The position numbers and the translations under genes are program-made. Shown here in pieces: positions 55,501 to 64,000 of a stretch of 64,000 nucleotides of DNA; the stretch's first letter is position 1; every line of letters starts with the position of its first letter. Origin of the DNA: Holothuria scabra (lineage: Eukaryota > Echinodermata > Holothuroidea > Aspidochirotida > Holothuriidae); assembly GCA_037179385.1 (NCBI GenBank), contig CM074194.1:3675001-3739000 (forward strand), given 5' to 3'. Under the pieces are notes generated by a model. The model saw only the letters and a list, made by a program, of their open reading frames with translations, searched no databases and was not told the DNA's origin.

Positions 55501-58500
55501 AACTAGTTCTTTCAACACAAACAAAGAACTTTCGAATTCTGCAGATTCTGCAAAGTATGGCTAATCATCAGCAATGCTTTTACAATGTATATTTAAAATA
55601 GTTACCATGCATTGGTTGATTAAGCTCACCTTGCATACGATAACACACAGCGTTACAGGAAGAAATTTGTTGCAAGCAGGCAAAGAATCATGGCAATGCA
55701 AGCTCTGACATAGACCTATTTCCCAATAGCAATTACAATGAATTGTGGGATAGAGTTTTGGGTGTACATCAGTTTTCACCACAGTAAAATGCCATTGACA
55801 AAATGACAAACATCAAAACTCTATCCTACAATCCTTTGTAATTGCTATTTGGAAATAGGTCTATGAATACAGCTTTTACAATTTCTGAAACAGTGAGATA
55901 ATGGGACTTCTCCACTATGTTAAATGTGTGCAAGAACAACTTCAGCAAGAATGAAACGGAAGGTTCTTTCAGAAATTTACACAGTGAAGCAATGAAACAT
56001 AAACATGGACTTCCTATACATGGACAGAGCATACTGCATGGTAGATTGTTGTCAACTTGTCACCATACATATGAGTATAGGCGTAGCAAGAAGGCTGTAT
56101 GCTATGGTTTTGTGTGTGTGAAAGTTTGGACTTGCTCAAGGAGTTCAAATCTACAGATTTTGCGAGGCACTTGAAGTAGTTTCAAAATAATGCAAGGATG
56201 GTCAAAATCACTACATGCATTTTAGAAAATGATATTTTTCCCGTTCAAGTTTAACTTTTGTCCAAAATGTTACAGAGTCGTTGTCAAATTGTGCAAATTA
56301 TAGCTTCATGGCGGCCATCTTTGTGAGCACAATTTTTTCCCTAGGCCATGGCAACAGTCTACGCATACAACATACGCACTACATGCTCTGTACAGTAGAT
56401 GTATATAGGAAGTCCATAGATTTAACACATACTCTAGGAAATCCTGCTTAAAACATCAGCACTCTGTCATGTGAAATTGACTCACTTGCTTTGGTGTATT
56501 GATAGCAATTGTAGTAGTGTTAACTTATTGAACAACAGATTGCTGCATGATGCATTCCATCAGCTGGAACATGAAACACTTCAAAAAGAGTTTCTACGGT
56601 GATAAGGCTGTGCATTTTCAGTTAATTCACTATCCGTTTAACAGATTTTATTAACCGGCGGTTAACCGTTTAACCGAACATGACGTCATGTTCAAGATTA
56701 GCAATTGTTGTGCAATTTTAAGTCCAGAACTTTGTGGTTCATGGTACAAACAGCTTAAGTGAACACAGCAGAAATTGCAGCACTGAACAATTTGAATCAT
56801 GAGGATACAAAAGCGGTTAAACGTTTAGAGAAACAGTGACTGTGTAACTGGTGGATCGGTCTGTTAACCAGTTAAACGGATAACCGTGGCAGCCCTAGAC
56901 AGTGATAACTTTGGTTCGAAGAAAGTTTGATGAATCAACATTTCATGGAAACATTTTGGTGAAGTTCCACTTATAACTTTTTGTGATAATTTAGGTGGGC
57001 AGCTTTCATTATTTTTAGAAATTATTATAGCAACCCACAATAATTTTCTGAGTGTCCTTGTGGGACTTTCCAGTGCAGAATTGCAGTTTGGTGCTGATTA
57101 AGTAGCTGCCAGCATTATTGGGCACTGATTTGCAGCAAATTTTACGTTTTGTTTACTGATGTGTTGAGTGTGGGAGGAGTAAGTGTTTTGAAAATAGTGT
57201 AACAGGTAAAGCAATGCATGGTATTTTTACAAATATTTAAGTGTGTTAAAATCCTTCTTTTTTGCCTCTTCTGAAACCAGCACTATGGTATTACTGTGAA
57301 ATGTTAACTATCATTGTGGTCTGAAATTGGAGAAGTTGACATAATTAGGTAAAGTGTACAGCACTGTGTGAAGTTCCTAACTTCCCTGTTATAATCTGTC
57401 ATTATAACTTTTCTTTTCTTACAGGTACATGGACAAGAAACTTCTGTGTAAGTTGTTTTTTTGGCCTTTAACACAAAGTTTTGAAGTATTTTTGTCCAGA
57501 ATTGAATATTATACTGTGCTTGTGGTATTGCATCAGTAAGGACTCTGACAAGTGACTTATATACTCAACTAATTTTAATTAAACATCACATTGCATTTGA
57601 AACAAAATGAAAGCTGCTTGCACTGACTACACAGCTCTCTTCCTGAACTCATTTACTTCTAAACAATTCCAAATGTTCTCTAGGGGTTTTGTGAAGGGTG
57701 TTTGTCTTGGTGGCTTTTTGATTTGATATTTTGTGATAAAGTTGGAGGGATTTTGGCTAGGGTAAGTTTTCAGGGGTGAGAAGATAGGTTGAGGGTGAAA
57801 GGTTCAGCAGTCAAACTGCCTCAAAATGTCTCCCTTAAAGGCCTAATCCTTTCACTCCAAACAGTTCCAATTTTCCTAACCTACCTACTACTTACATCTG
57901 ACCAAAATTCATCCTAAAGCAGACACAATCTCAGTTTATTGATTCAGGGCGAGTGTACAACACCTCAAAGTGTAATCAAAACGCTCTTAGTACAGTACAT
58001 TAATGCGCTACAGGTACAGTACCCTGCAATTTTTTAACTTAAGCTGTTAATCAAATAGCTGTGCCAGTTGAGAATTTCTGTAGACTGCTACAAAAATTGT
58101 GGTTTGGGTTTAGACTCTCAAGTTGACTGCCTTTAATAATAGCAATATGTCAGTTTTCTGTGTCAATTCAGGTTTAAAATAAACCTGAAGAGGTTCAAAT
58201 GTGTCAAAAAAGTTCCAAACTTAGGTTATTCTGAAATTGGTTTTGTGCTGATAGTTTTCTTTTTACAGGTATATTTATTTATCATATTTACAAACTTGAC
58301 AAGACTCCTGTTCTTCCTTTTTTCAAACAGTGAAATTAAATGGAAAAAGACAAATAACTGGTGTATTGAGAGGATTTGATCCTTTCATGAATCTTGTGAT
58401 AGATGAAGCCGTAGAAGACACCAAAACTGGAGCAAAGAATGAGATCGGAATGGTGGTATGTACATACACAGTAGTTGTAACTTGAGCAATGAAATTAAGC

Positions 58501-60040
58501 GTTAAAAATTGTGATACAGTAAAGAGCAAATAGATAACACTATAGTTGCACACATGCAGATCTGGTTACCAAGAAGTCCTGTGATTTATCAGCCATATTT
58601 GGATCCATCTTCTTGTCCTGCATTTTGAAAGGCTATATTAAATTATCAAAACCTAAAATTCATCTGTTTGTTACAGGGTTTTTGGATTATTTGCAGCCAT
58701 TTGTGGTATTGCTAATTAAAATAATTACCATCTTTGGCTGATGGATAACCAGCAGCTATTGTTCACACCATAGCTTAACTGCTAGATTCATCTGCATGAA
58801 TGAAAGGTTTCTAAGCTGTAAAAGCAATATCTTCTAATGTTATTTGGTTGCAGATGTTCACATTTCAATAATTTTCTGGGAAGTTGCAATTTTTTAATAT
58901 AGTTACTATCCACACTCACTGTGTTGCTCTTTTTCTTTGTTCAAAAAACGTATATTTCACCTTTAGGACTGAGAGCCTATATTTTTCCACCTATACACGA
59001 ATCCGAACAGCAAAAGATGGTCTGATTTCAGTCGGCCATAACTGGGGTCCATCACCTTTAAATCTTTCAATTTCTTTGCTTAGCTATATCATGGATGATT
59101 GTACACTAATTTGTATCTTAAATTCTCGAAGTTCACTAAATATGAAGGTTTGAAATTCATGTAAACAATAAATAAAGACGGTTTTAGGCTGATGGACCCC
59201 ATTAATGGCAGCCTACAGACACTAAAAACAAGTGCTAATCGGATTTGTCTATAGCCTATATCACCTATTAAAACCTATATTTTGAATTTGTCTGAAGAGC
59301 TAAAAATATAAGAGTGTAGGGGTGGTATTCAACTCTGTTGAAGACAGGCAACACTGACCAGGTCTCTAACAGGATCACCTGAAAGCTAGAAATCCTTGGG
59401 TCTTTCAAAGTGGTATGAATTCTATACTTATCGTATAAGAGTTAGAGGCGAGGTAACAATATGCTGCTAATACCTTTTATGGTGCTTGAGACCAAATCTT
59501 ATAAATGTATAGAAACGTGCAGTTGAAAACCCTATATTTTTATTAATTGAACTTTCAAAATAACAAGTATTTAAGAGGGGTGGTACAGTGATTCCTAAGG
59601 AGATAATAAAATAATATTTTTCTTTAAAATGTGCAAAGGTAAAGAACTCTGGATCTGTACTCCTATTTGGTTAAACCATAAGTTGGCAATTTTTTTTTTT
59701 TTGGGGGGGGGGGGGAGGGGGACCGGAGGGGGCAGGGTTACAGGTGTAATTTTTCAGTCCTTTCATAGTATTGTAAACGTCAACTAGGACAGTTACTTTC
59801 CATCTTTTTAATGAAGGTATGGTTACAATCACCTACAATGTAAAATCTTTCTTCCATCAAATTTGTATTTCTAAAATAAGTTCTGCCCCTTTGGTTTTTC
59901 TGCAACATTGAATGCTGTGCCATTCTGCCTGTTGTCTAGCTCAAAATGAATATTATGTTTTTTTATTTTATTTTCTTTTTCTCTAGGTGGTAAGAGGTAA
60001 CAGCATTATTTTATTAGAGGCACTAGAGAGAGTCATCTAG
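49473..60040 (+). CDS. SNRPG: Small nuclear ribonucleoprotein G (Sm protein G), complete, four exons
   Basis: Exons 49473-49504, 57425-57447, 58331-58455 and 59987-60040 join in frame to 77 residues plus TAG. The start [11 protein letters not shown] is the SNRPG signature. Sm motif 1 covers the [19 protein letters not shown] and NLVIDEAVE stretches; Sm motif 2 is [13 protein letters not shown]. SmG is one of seven Sm proteins forming the ring on U1, U2, U4 and U5 snRNAs, essential for splicing. The usual length is 76 residues, so the gene is intact. Exon 2 is only 23 bases. Intron 1 is 7.9 kb and crowded with mobile elements, which is long for such a small housekeeping gene. Confidence 0.96.
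50104..50200. repeat. CATTCCGCCAT repeat with a 42-bp palindrome
   Basis: AGGTTTCGCAC and GTGCGAAACCT flank a near-palindromic core centred on CCATGG (50142-50183). CATTCCGCCAT is repeated at its left and ATGGCGGAAAG at its right. A relative is at 52368-52455. Confidence 0.75.
50320..52000. mobile_element. Family Y inverted-repeat element (~1.7 kb) with internal 331-bp tandem duplication
   Basis: The left end has GGGTTTCACGGTA; the right end read inward has AAGGTTTCACGGTA. Both subterminal zones are full of GGTACCGGTA-type motifs. Inside, 51225-51555 and 51556-51887 are a tandem pair (GGATCGTTC, AATGTCGAAAGAAAGCAAG, GGTACTAGTTCTGCG occur in both). No transposase was seen. It lies in SNRPG intron 1. 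Confidence 0.75.
52368..52455. repeat. Second CATTCCGCCAT-type palindromic repeat
   Basis: It contains TGCTCATTCCGCCAT, CTGCCATGGCAG, GAATGAGCACA and GGTGGCGGAATGG. The arms GTGCTCATTC and GAATGAGCAC pair exactly. It shares vocabulary with 50104-50200. Confidence 0.7.
52517..54097 (-). mobile_element. Antisense CR1 LINE fragment, same family as 19600, split by a DNA element
   Basis: Minus-strand translation matches the 19600 [49 protein letters not shown], then after an interruption [17 protein letters not shown] and [20 protein letters not shown] stop after FADDTKL and other changes mark it as a pseudo copy. The 3' end with an ATGTT-type tail is at about 52517-52530. Bases 53209-53814 are a foreign insertion. 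Confidence 0.85.
53209..53814. mobile_element. 606-bp non-autonomous DNA element with 6-bp target duplication
   Basis: It lies in the antisense CR1 copy between duplicated AGTAAT (53203-53208 and 53815-53820). Ends are inverted: CAGGGTTCTC on the left and CAGTGTTCTC read inward from the right, with CTCCTGGGT shared further in. Removing it with one duplicate restores the LINE frame as VITGDLKSS. It encodes no transposase. The CAG(G/T)G ends suggest a hAT-like element; the 6-bp duplication is shorter than the usual 8 bp. Confidence 0.8.
54535..54870 (+). repeat. Diverged family Y internal unit
   Basis: It contains ATGTCAAAAGAAAGCAAGTG, AAATTTGTGACTAGACTG, AAAATGGTTATCGAATGAA and CTTGTTTATATTTCTATG in the same order as the 331-bp units at 51.2-51.9 kb. 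Confidence 0.55.
55235..56003 (-). mobile_element. Family Y copy, antisense, partial and interrupted
   Basis: It begins with CATACCGGTACGGTACAG and runs through reversed blocks of the family Y unit (CAGAACTAGTTCTTTC) and of 50.9-51.2 kb (GCAAGCTCTGACA, TTCTTTCAGAAATTTACACA). A palindromic MITE at 55711-55863 splits it. Confidence 0.65.
55711..55863. mobile_element. 153-bp palindromic MITE
   Basis: Arms of about 45 bp: the left starts TAGACCTATTTCC and the right, read inward, is identical there; AATTACAA and GGATAGAGTTTTG are also shared. The flanking CTCTGACA and TGAA continue the family Y sequence, so it inserted into that copy. Confidence 0.8.
56005..56417 (-). mobile_element. Family D element, second copy, opposite orientation (~413 bp)
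   Basis: It begins ATGGACTTCCTATACATGGA and ends with the inverse near 56417. Interior blocks such as AAGTTTAACTTTTGTCC and GGCGGCCATCTTTGTG match the copy at 15111 reversed. It abuts the family Y region. Confidence 0.7.
56606..56901. mobile_element. Family F hAT-like element (~296 bp) rich in AACCG
   Basis: It is bounded by GTGATAA at 56599-56605 and 56902-56908. The right end reads inward as AGGGCTGCCACGGTTATCC; the left has GGCTGTGC and TATCCGTTTAAC. Subterminal TTAACCG and GGTTAA motifs recur. The ends are imperfect. Confidence 0.55.
57425..57447 (+). CDS. SNRPG: SNRPG exon 2 (23-base microexon)
   Basis: The acceptor is TTTCTTACAG and the donor is GTAAGT at 57448. It encodes YMDKKLL between exon 1 and the Sm1 motif, matching FMDKKLS in the human protein. 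Both phases fit its neighbours. Confidence 0.93.
57833..58138 (-). mobile_element. Family C repeat copy, near full length
   Basis: It begins TTAAAGGCCTAATCC and ends TTGACTGCCTTTAATA, in the 48487 orientation. It sits in SNRPG intron 2, between exons 2 and 3. Confidence 0.65.
58331..58455 (+). CDS. SNRPG: SNRPG exon 3 (Sm1 motif)
   Basis: The acceptor is TTTCAAACAG and the donor is GTATGT. It encodes [29 protein letters not shown] and KNEIGMV, nearly the whole Sm1 motif and the variable linker. Confidence 0.96.
58985..59215 (+). repeat. Dispersed repeat, uninterrupted copy
   Basis: It matches 12705-12838 then 14262-14310 without the 1.4-kb insert, and ends in ATTAATGGCAGCCTAC. It lies in SNRPG intron 3. 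Confidence 0.55.
59987..60040 (+). CDS. SNRPG: SNRPG exon 4 (Sm2 motif) and stop
   Basis: The acceptor is TTTCTCTAG after a T-rich tract. It encodes [17 protein letters not shown] and TAG at 60038-60040. This is the canonical Sm2 motif with the RNA-contacting RGN triplet. Confidence 0.96.
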   Translation: MVRGNSIILLEALERVI

Positions 60041-60417
60041 CATATCTCTGCAGAAGATAGAATTTCATGTTGATGAACTGGAAGTGTAAATAGTTGATAC
60101 GTAAATCACAGACGTTGTAACATCCCATTGAGAACCAGTGAAATGTACAAACTCACCAGACCTGAACTTCAACAAGCATTTCAGAAGATGAAACACAGCT
60201 CAGATTTACTGCAGCTGAACTGAACATGTCACATGATCAGAATGAATGAGACATTTTGACTTGATTTCTGCTTCAGTCTGATTCTGGACATGATTTGGAT
60301 CATTCTCATGTGGTTGTCATAGAAACCTTGGAGCAGATAGCCCCAGCCAGGCTTTTCTAACATTCCATAGTAAAAGTTTTCCTATTGTGTCCAGTGGAGG
60401 GTAATCAAAGCCCCCAA

Positions 60418-60605
60418 AATAAATTCAAATGACTATCTTCATTTATTTCCTTTGTTGAGACTAATTGAAGATCATTTCACGAAACCTTTAGTATGTAATT
60501 CAACTGTATGAAGAGGGAATTTTACCCAATAGTGATCAATGTTTTCAAGCTGTCCTGGCTTATGTAAATCATACATTTTGCTCTGTTTGTAGTCATGTGA
60601 ATAAA
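60418..60605 (+). terminator. SNRPG polyadenylation signals
   Basis: Two AATAAA hexamers lie downstream of the SNRPG stop, at 60418-60423 and 60600-60605. A long T-rich tract follows the second at about 60635-60660, which fits a downstream element. Either could end the mRNA. Confidence 0.6.
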
Positions 60606-62880
60606 CTTACTTTTTGTAATGTTTAGATAATTTGTTCTATTTTGTTTTTTGTTTTTTTTTTGCTTTGGTTCAAGGGTAGTATATATGTCTTTTTAGATTG
60701 GTAATATTACTATTCTGTAGTACCTTCTTTTAAACAAGCATCACAACCTCTTAGTCAACCTTGTTCCACTTCAAAGTTAAACAAAGTTAACAATAATCCC
60801 AAATGAATGAGTACTAAAAAGACAAAGAAGCCATTAAAATGTAGAAGTAGGTTGTATTAGATATATATATGGACTTACTGATGATATTGTTGTGAACTCT
60901 TAATGAAGAATTGAAGGCAAGAACCAATATAATTATGAAAAGAAGTAACAGTATCATTGATCATGACAAAATACGCTCTGCTATTCAGAGTTTCTCTGTA
61001 CTGCACTTCACAGCATGACTATCTTCCCACTTGGATTAGTACAGTTGCCTCCTGGAAATTTATATCATTACAATCATCACCTGAAGAGGAAATAGAGTTT
61101 GTTTTTATAATTTTTTCACAGCTTAAATTCAGCACTACACTTTGTCATTTAGGTAAACTAACAAAAAGTAATCCGTGATCACGGTCTAACATGGTGATAG
61201 GTTACAGAGTAGTTTTCATTTTCATTAATTCAATCCAGTATAAATGTAAAATTTTTAATATAGGAGTCATAAAATACATTCATAGGAAGAATAATTAGTA
61301 TAAAAAGTAAAAAGATTAAGGTGTTAGGATAATATATACAGTAACAATATATCTACACATAGAAAGGTTAATACATAACACAGTATAACAAAACAAACTT
61401 TCAAATGTTTCAAATCGAATGAATATAGCAGCACGAGCTAGTCTACGAGCTAGTTGGAGCTAGTCTTTCATCTCTGTGGAATTTCATTACCTGGCAAATA
61501 TTTTGACATTTTGATTCAACAGTAATTGATGCAAAATTAACATTATCTTCTAACCTGAAAAACCTCTTCATTGTTTCTATAGTCTAGTAAAATATCTGTT
61601 CAGAAGGGGAGAATGGGGAACAAAAGGTTAATATTTTCTGTTGTACTGATTATCCCTTCAAATAAGGAGGATATTTAATAAGTACTGAATTTTTAGCTTT
61701 AAGCTTCATGGGGAATGCAACATCAGATCTTTGCTCATAAATACTCTTTTACAGGATTTACTTTACTGAGGGCAAGCACCAGGGGATGGGGAGAGGAGGA
61801 GGATAATAGTGGTCATACTGTCACTGGTGTTAATGAAAAACCAAGCAACACTGCATGGCCATAATTTGTAGGTAGTAGAACATAAATCAATTTCCTCAAC
61901 CTGATTACAGGTTTTGACTGAAATATCACCAGTACTCATGGCTGTACAAGACCATTTCTCTCAAGCTGGTGACTTTTTGCCCAACTCCAGATCCATAACC
62001 AGGTAACAATCTCTGACTGACTGAGGTACCAGAGTCTGCCTGATTCAGCAAGGTTTTGGCAAAATGGAGGGCTGCAGCCATGCCAGTACATTTTCTTGAT
62101 AGGTAGTCAACAACCTTGAGAACAACTACATCTTACAATGTTGAAATTAAGTTGCAGGTATGGTATGCCTTATAAAATTACTGTAGTTATCATGATGGCT
62201 ATGCTAATTAATGCATGACATAAGTCGTTAAAAAGGTGGCTCTCCCTCCTGGTCACTGGGGTGGTGCCAGGTGGGGAGAGGGTTTGGTGCCAAGTGGGGA
62301 GGGGTTAATCCAAATATGTTTGAGAGGTGGGGCCTTAAACTGTACAGTAAAAGATGTAACCAATTAGCTCCTGTCTTGACTTTGCTTACAAGAAAAGCAT
62401 GGTCTTCATTAAAATCTGAAAATTTTCCTCAAATCTAAGTTCCATTTTTTTTTTCCCCATTTCGTTAAAACAGCCTTAATCCTGCTTCAAAAGACATGAA
62501 CCAACTCTGGTTTTTCCAAAGGGTGAGCAGATTCTTTCCACAAAGACCCCAAGTTATCCAATTTTTACAGTTCTTACCAATTTCTCCAGATTTTCAAATA
62601 CATTAAAATGAAAGGCAACAAATTTGCTTTTCCATTTTTGTCAGATGGCGGTAATCCATTCAACGAAATAGGTGACTTTAAACTTTCATTCATTGTCCCG
62701 CACAGGTCGTCGCACCAGGGGCACCTACGTGCTGCTCTTTTTGTTTGTTGCTCCGCGTAATGGATAGAAAAAACTGTCCAAAGCCCTTTACTGGAAAAAG
62801 GTCGTGAGAGCCGCTGTAGTAGACCAACAGATTATATGTTGAGGTGTAAAATCCTATAACTAACTTCATTTAATTACATA
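60606..62880. other. Stretch downstream of SNRPG, no gene recognised
   Basis: AT-rich sequence without a supported exon. A short duplication of GGTGCCAGGTGGGGAG type is at about 62260-62305. Nothing else could be assigned. Confidence 0.5.
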
Positions 62881-62881
62881 T

Positions 62882-63360
62882 TTACTGCAATAGCTCTTTA
62901 TTTTCAAAATATTTGCCGAACAAAGAAAGACAACCGCTTTCGTCAGAACCTCTGATGAAATGTATATAAACCCCATTTTCAACTTTCATCATTGCTTGCC
63001 GAGGATTTCGTATAATGGAACAACTCCGTAGAAGTATTTGTCCCCTTAACGTTCCGTCGACGTATTTCTGAACTTCTGAACAGGGAGGTCCCTCTGGAAG
63101 AGACCAACCCTTTCCATGTACAATCGAATGAAGGGAAAAAATATCTATTTTGTCCATTTCTGGCGAACTTAAGAGACGACATAATTTGATCGTGACGTAA
63201 ATATGCACAGTCGAAATCACGCAGTCTTTCCTTCTCGTCTGACTCCCAGAGACGGTGTACTTCCGTGCGTGCACCCATTGATGCGCCATTGATCTTGCCC
63301 TGCACTATGGAAGCACCCAAATGGGAGTCTTCAACTGTAGAAGAGCTATCATACTGAATA
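62882..63360 (-). other. Unidentified coding-like region, two overlapping minus-strand frames
   Basis: A 135-codon frame (63289 down to 62882) and a frame of 113 codons or more (up to about 63355, down to 62979) overlap on the minus strand. Base composition is clearly richer in G+C than the flanks. The shorter frame has charged, helix-like residues at its start (WESDEKERLRDFD). The longer frame reads plausibly in its second half (WSLPEGPPCSEVQKYVDG, ENGVYIHFIRGSDESGC). This could be one exon with a frameshift, a first exon of an unseen gene, or an old element. I recognise neither product. Confidence 0.3.
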
Positions 63361-63734
63361 GTCAGGTTTGAGAGCAGAAATCAACCCATCAACATAAAAA
63401 ATCACTCCTGAACCGCACATTGCGAAACTAAATACCATGTGCTCTAACATTTTGGGATAAAAAACAAAATTTTACATTGGTGGCTAGGTTGCACCAAATT
63501 GCATCTGAGGGCCCTTGGATATGTAAAAATCGTCCAGCCCTTAGATTAAATTCACGATAATCAATCTTTATCACCCATGCACTCAAAAATGCCTTCATAC
63601 ACCTCTGGAGACAACTATTAATCATGTAAGCATGTTCCCTTGCAATTGGCAACAAAGTTAAAAGAATATCAGGGATGAACTCTATTTATGTTCCTATATA
63701 ACTTGGGTTGCCAATTATGCAATAGTTCCCCCCT

Positions 63735-64000
63735 GAAGATTTAACTGGCGGAGCACCAACATCGGTCGACGCGGAGCGTAATAAAACCTTTTTTAACAAA
63801 GTCGTGACACCTCAGACAACCGGATATTTTCAACGCTTGTAAGTTACTTGTAAGTGTTTTTGTCCCGGGCGCCAAACCCAATAGCTTCACCACTGAAGAC
63901 TGTCTAAGCGGAGCACCACCGTGTCAGCGAGGAGTGAAAAGAAAATTTGGAAAAATTCGAACCCTCAGATAACCGGATGTGGCATTTTTCAGCATTGTAC
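63735..64000. repeat. ~157-bp tandem repeat at the window edge
   Basis: CTGAAGA, GGCGGAGCACCA or AGCGGAGCACCA, and CTCAGA(C/T)AACCGGAT recur at 63735 and 63892, 157 bp apart. It is richer in CpG than its flanks. The array may continue past the window. Confidence 0.65.

Noticed and set aside
59690..59740. Poly-T/poly-G tract as a regulatory site
   Set aside because: Simple homopolymer run in an SNRPG intron; similar runs occur at many places in the window.

Overview
This is an intron-rich, AT-rich animal nuclear window, most likely from a marine invertebrate deuterostome and probably an echinoderm. The reasons are canonical GT-AG introns, three conserved metazoan genes, and heavy loading with CR1/L2-type LINEs, a DIRS-like relic, a tRNA-derived SINE and many short inverted-repeat DNA elements. 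The species call is an inference from style and gene content; no marker in the window proves it.

Gene layout. (1) Plus strand, 3530-22128: the last seven exons of a high-affinity choline transporter (SLC5A7/CHT1). The exon or exons for about 60 N-terminal residues lie before position 1. (2) Minus strand, 49208 down to 31731: a complete nine-exon CHMP7, an ESCRT-III-related factor of the nuclear envelope, giving 440 residues when spliced. (3) Plus strand, 49473-60040: a complete four-exon SNRPG (Sm protein G), 77 residues when spliced, with a 7.9 kb first intron. CHMP7 and SNRPG are head to head with 264 bp between start codons, so they probably share a promoter. SLC5A7 and CHMP7 converge across 9.6 kb without a recognised gene. 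An orphan terminal exon of a short-chain-collagen-C4-like extracellular domain lies antisense inside a CHMP7 intron. A weak unidentified ORF pair lies near the right edge.

The rest is mostly transposon-derived. Three LINE copies (two large, one 3' stub), one antisense LINE interrupted by a 606-bp DNA element, and a decayed DIRS-type reverse transcriptase are visible. At least seven short inverted-repeat families occur (called A to F and Y here), often nested: a LINE sits inside a family A copy, and a palindromic MITE sits inside a family Y copy. There are several tandem arrays. The most striking is a 145+156 bp higher-order array at about 13.0-13.9 kb, carrying a perfect or near-perfect DR1 nuclear-receptor motif in every monomer. 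I found no convincing new multi-gene system. The most unusual points are the nested orphan exon, the DR1 array, the frame-restoring DNA-element insertion, and repeats placed against splice sites.
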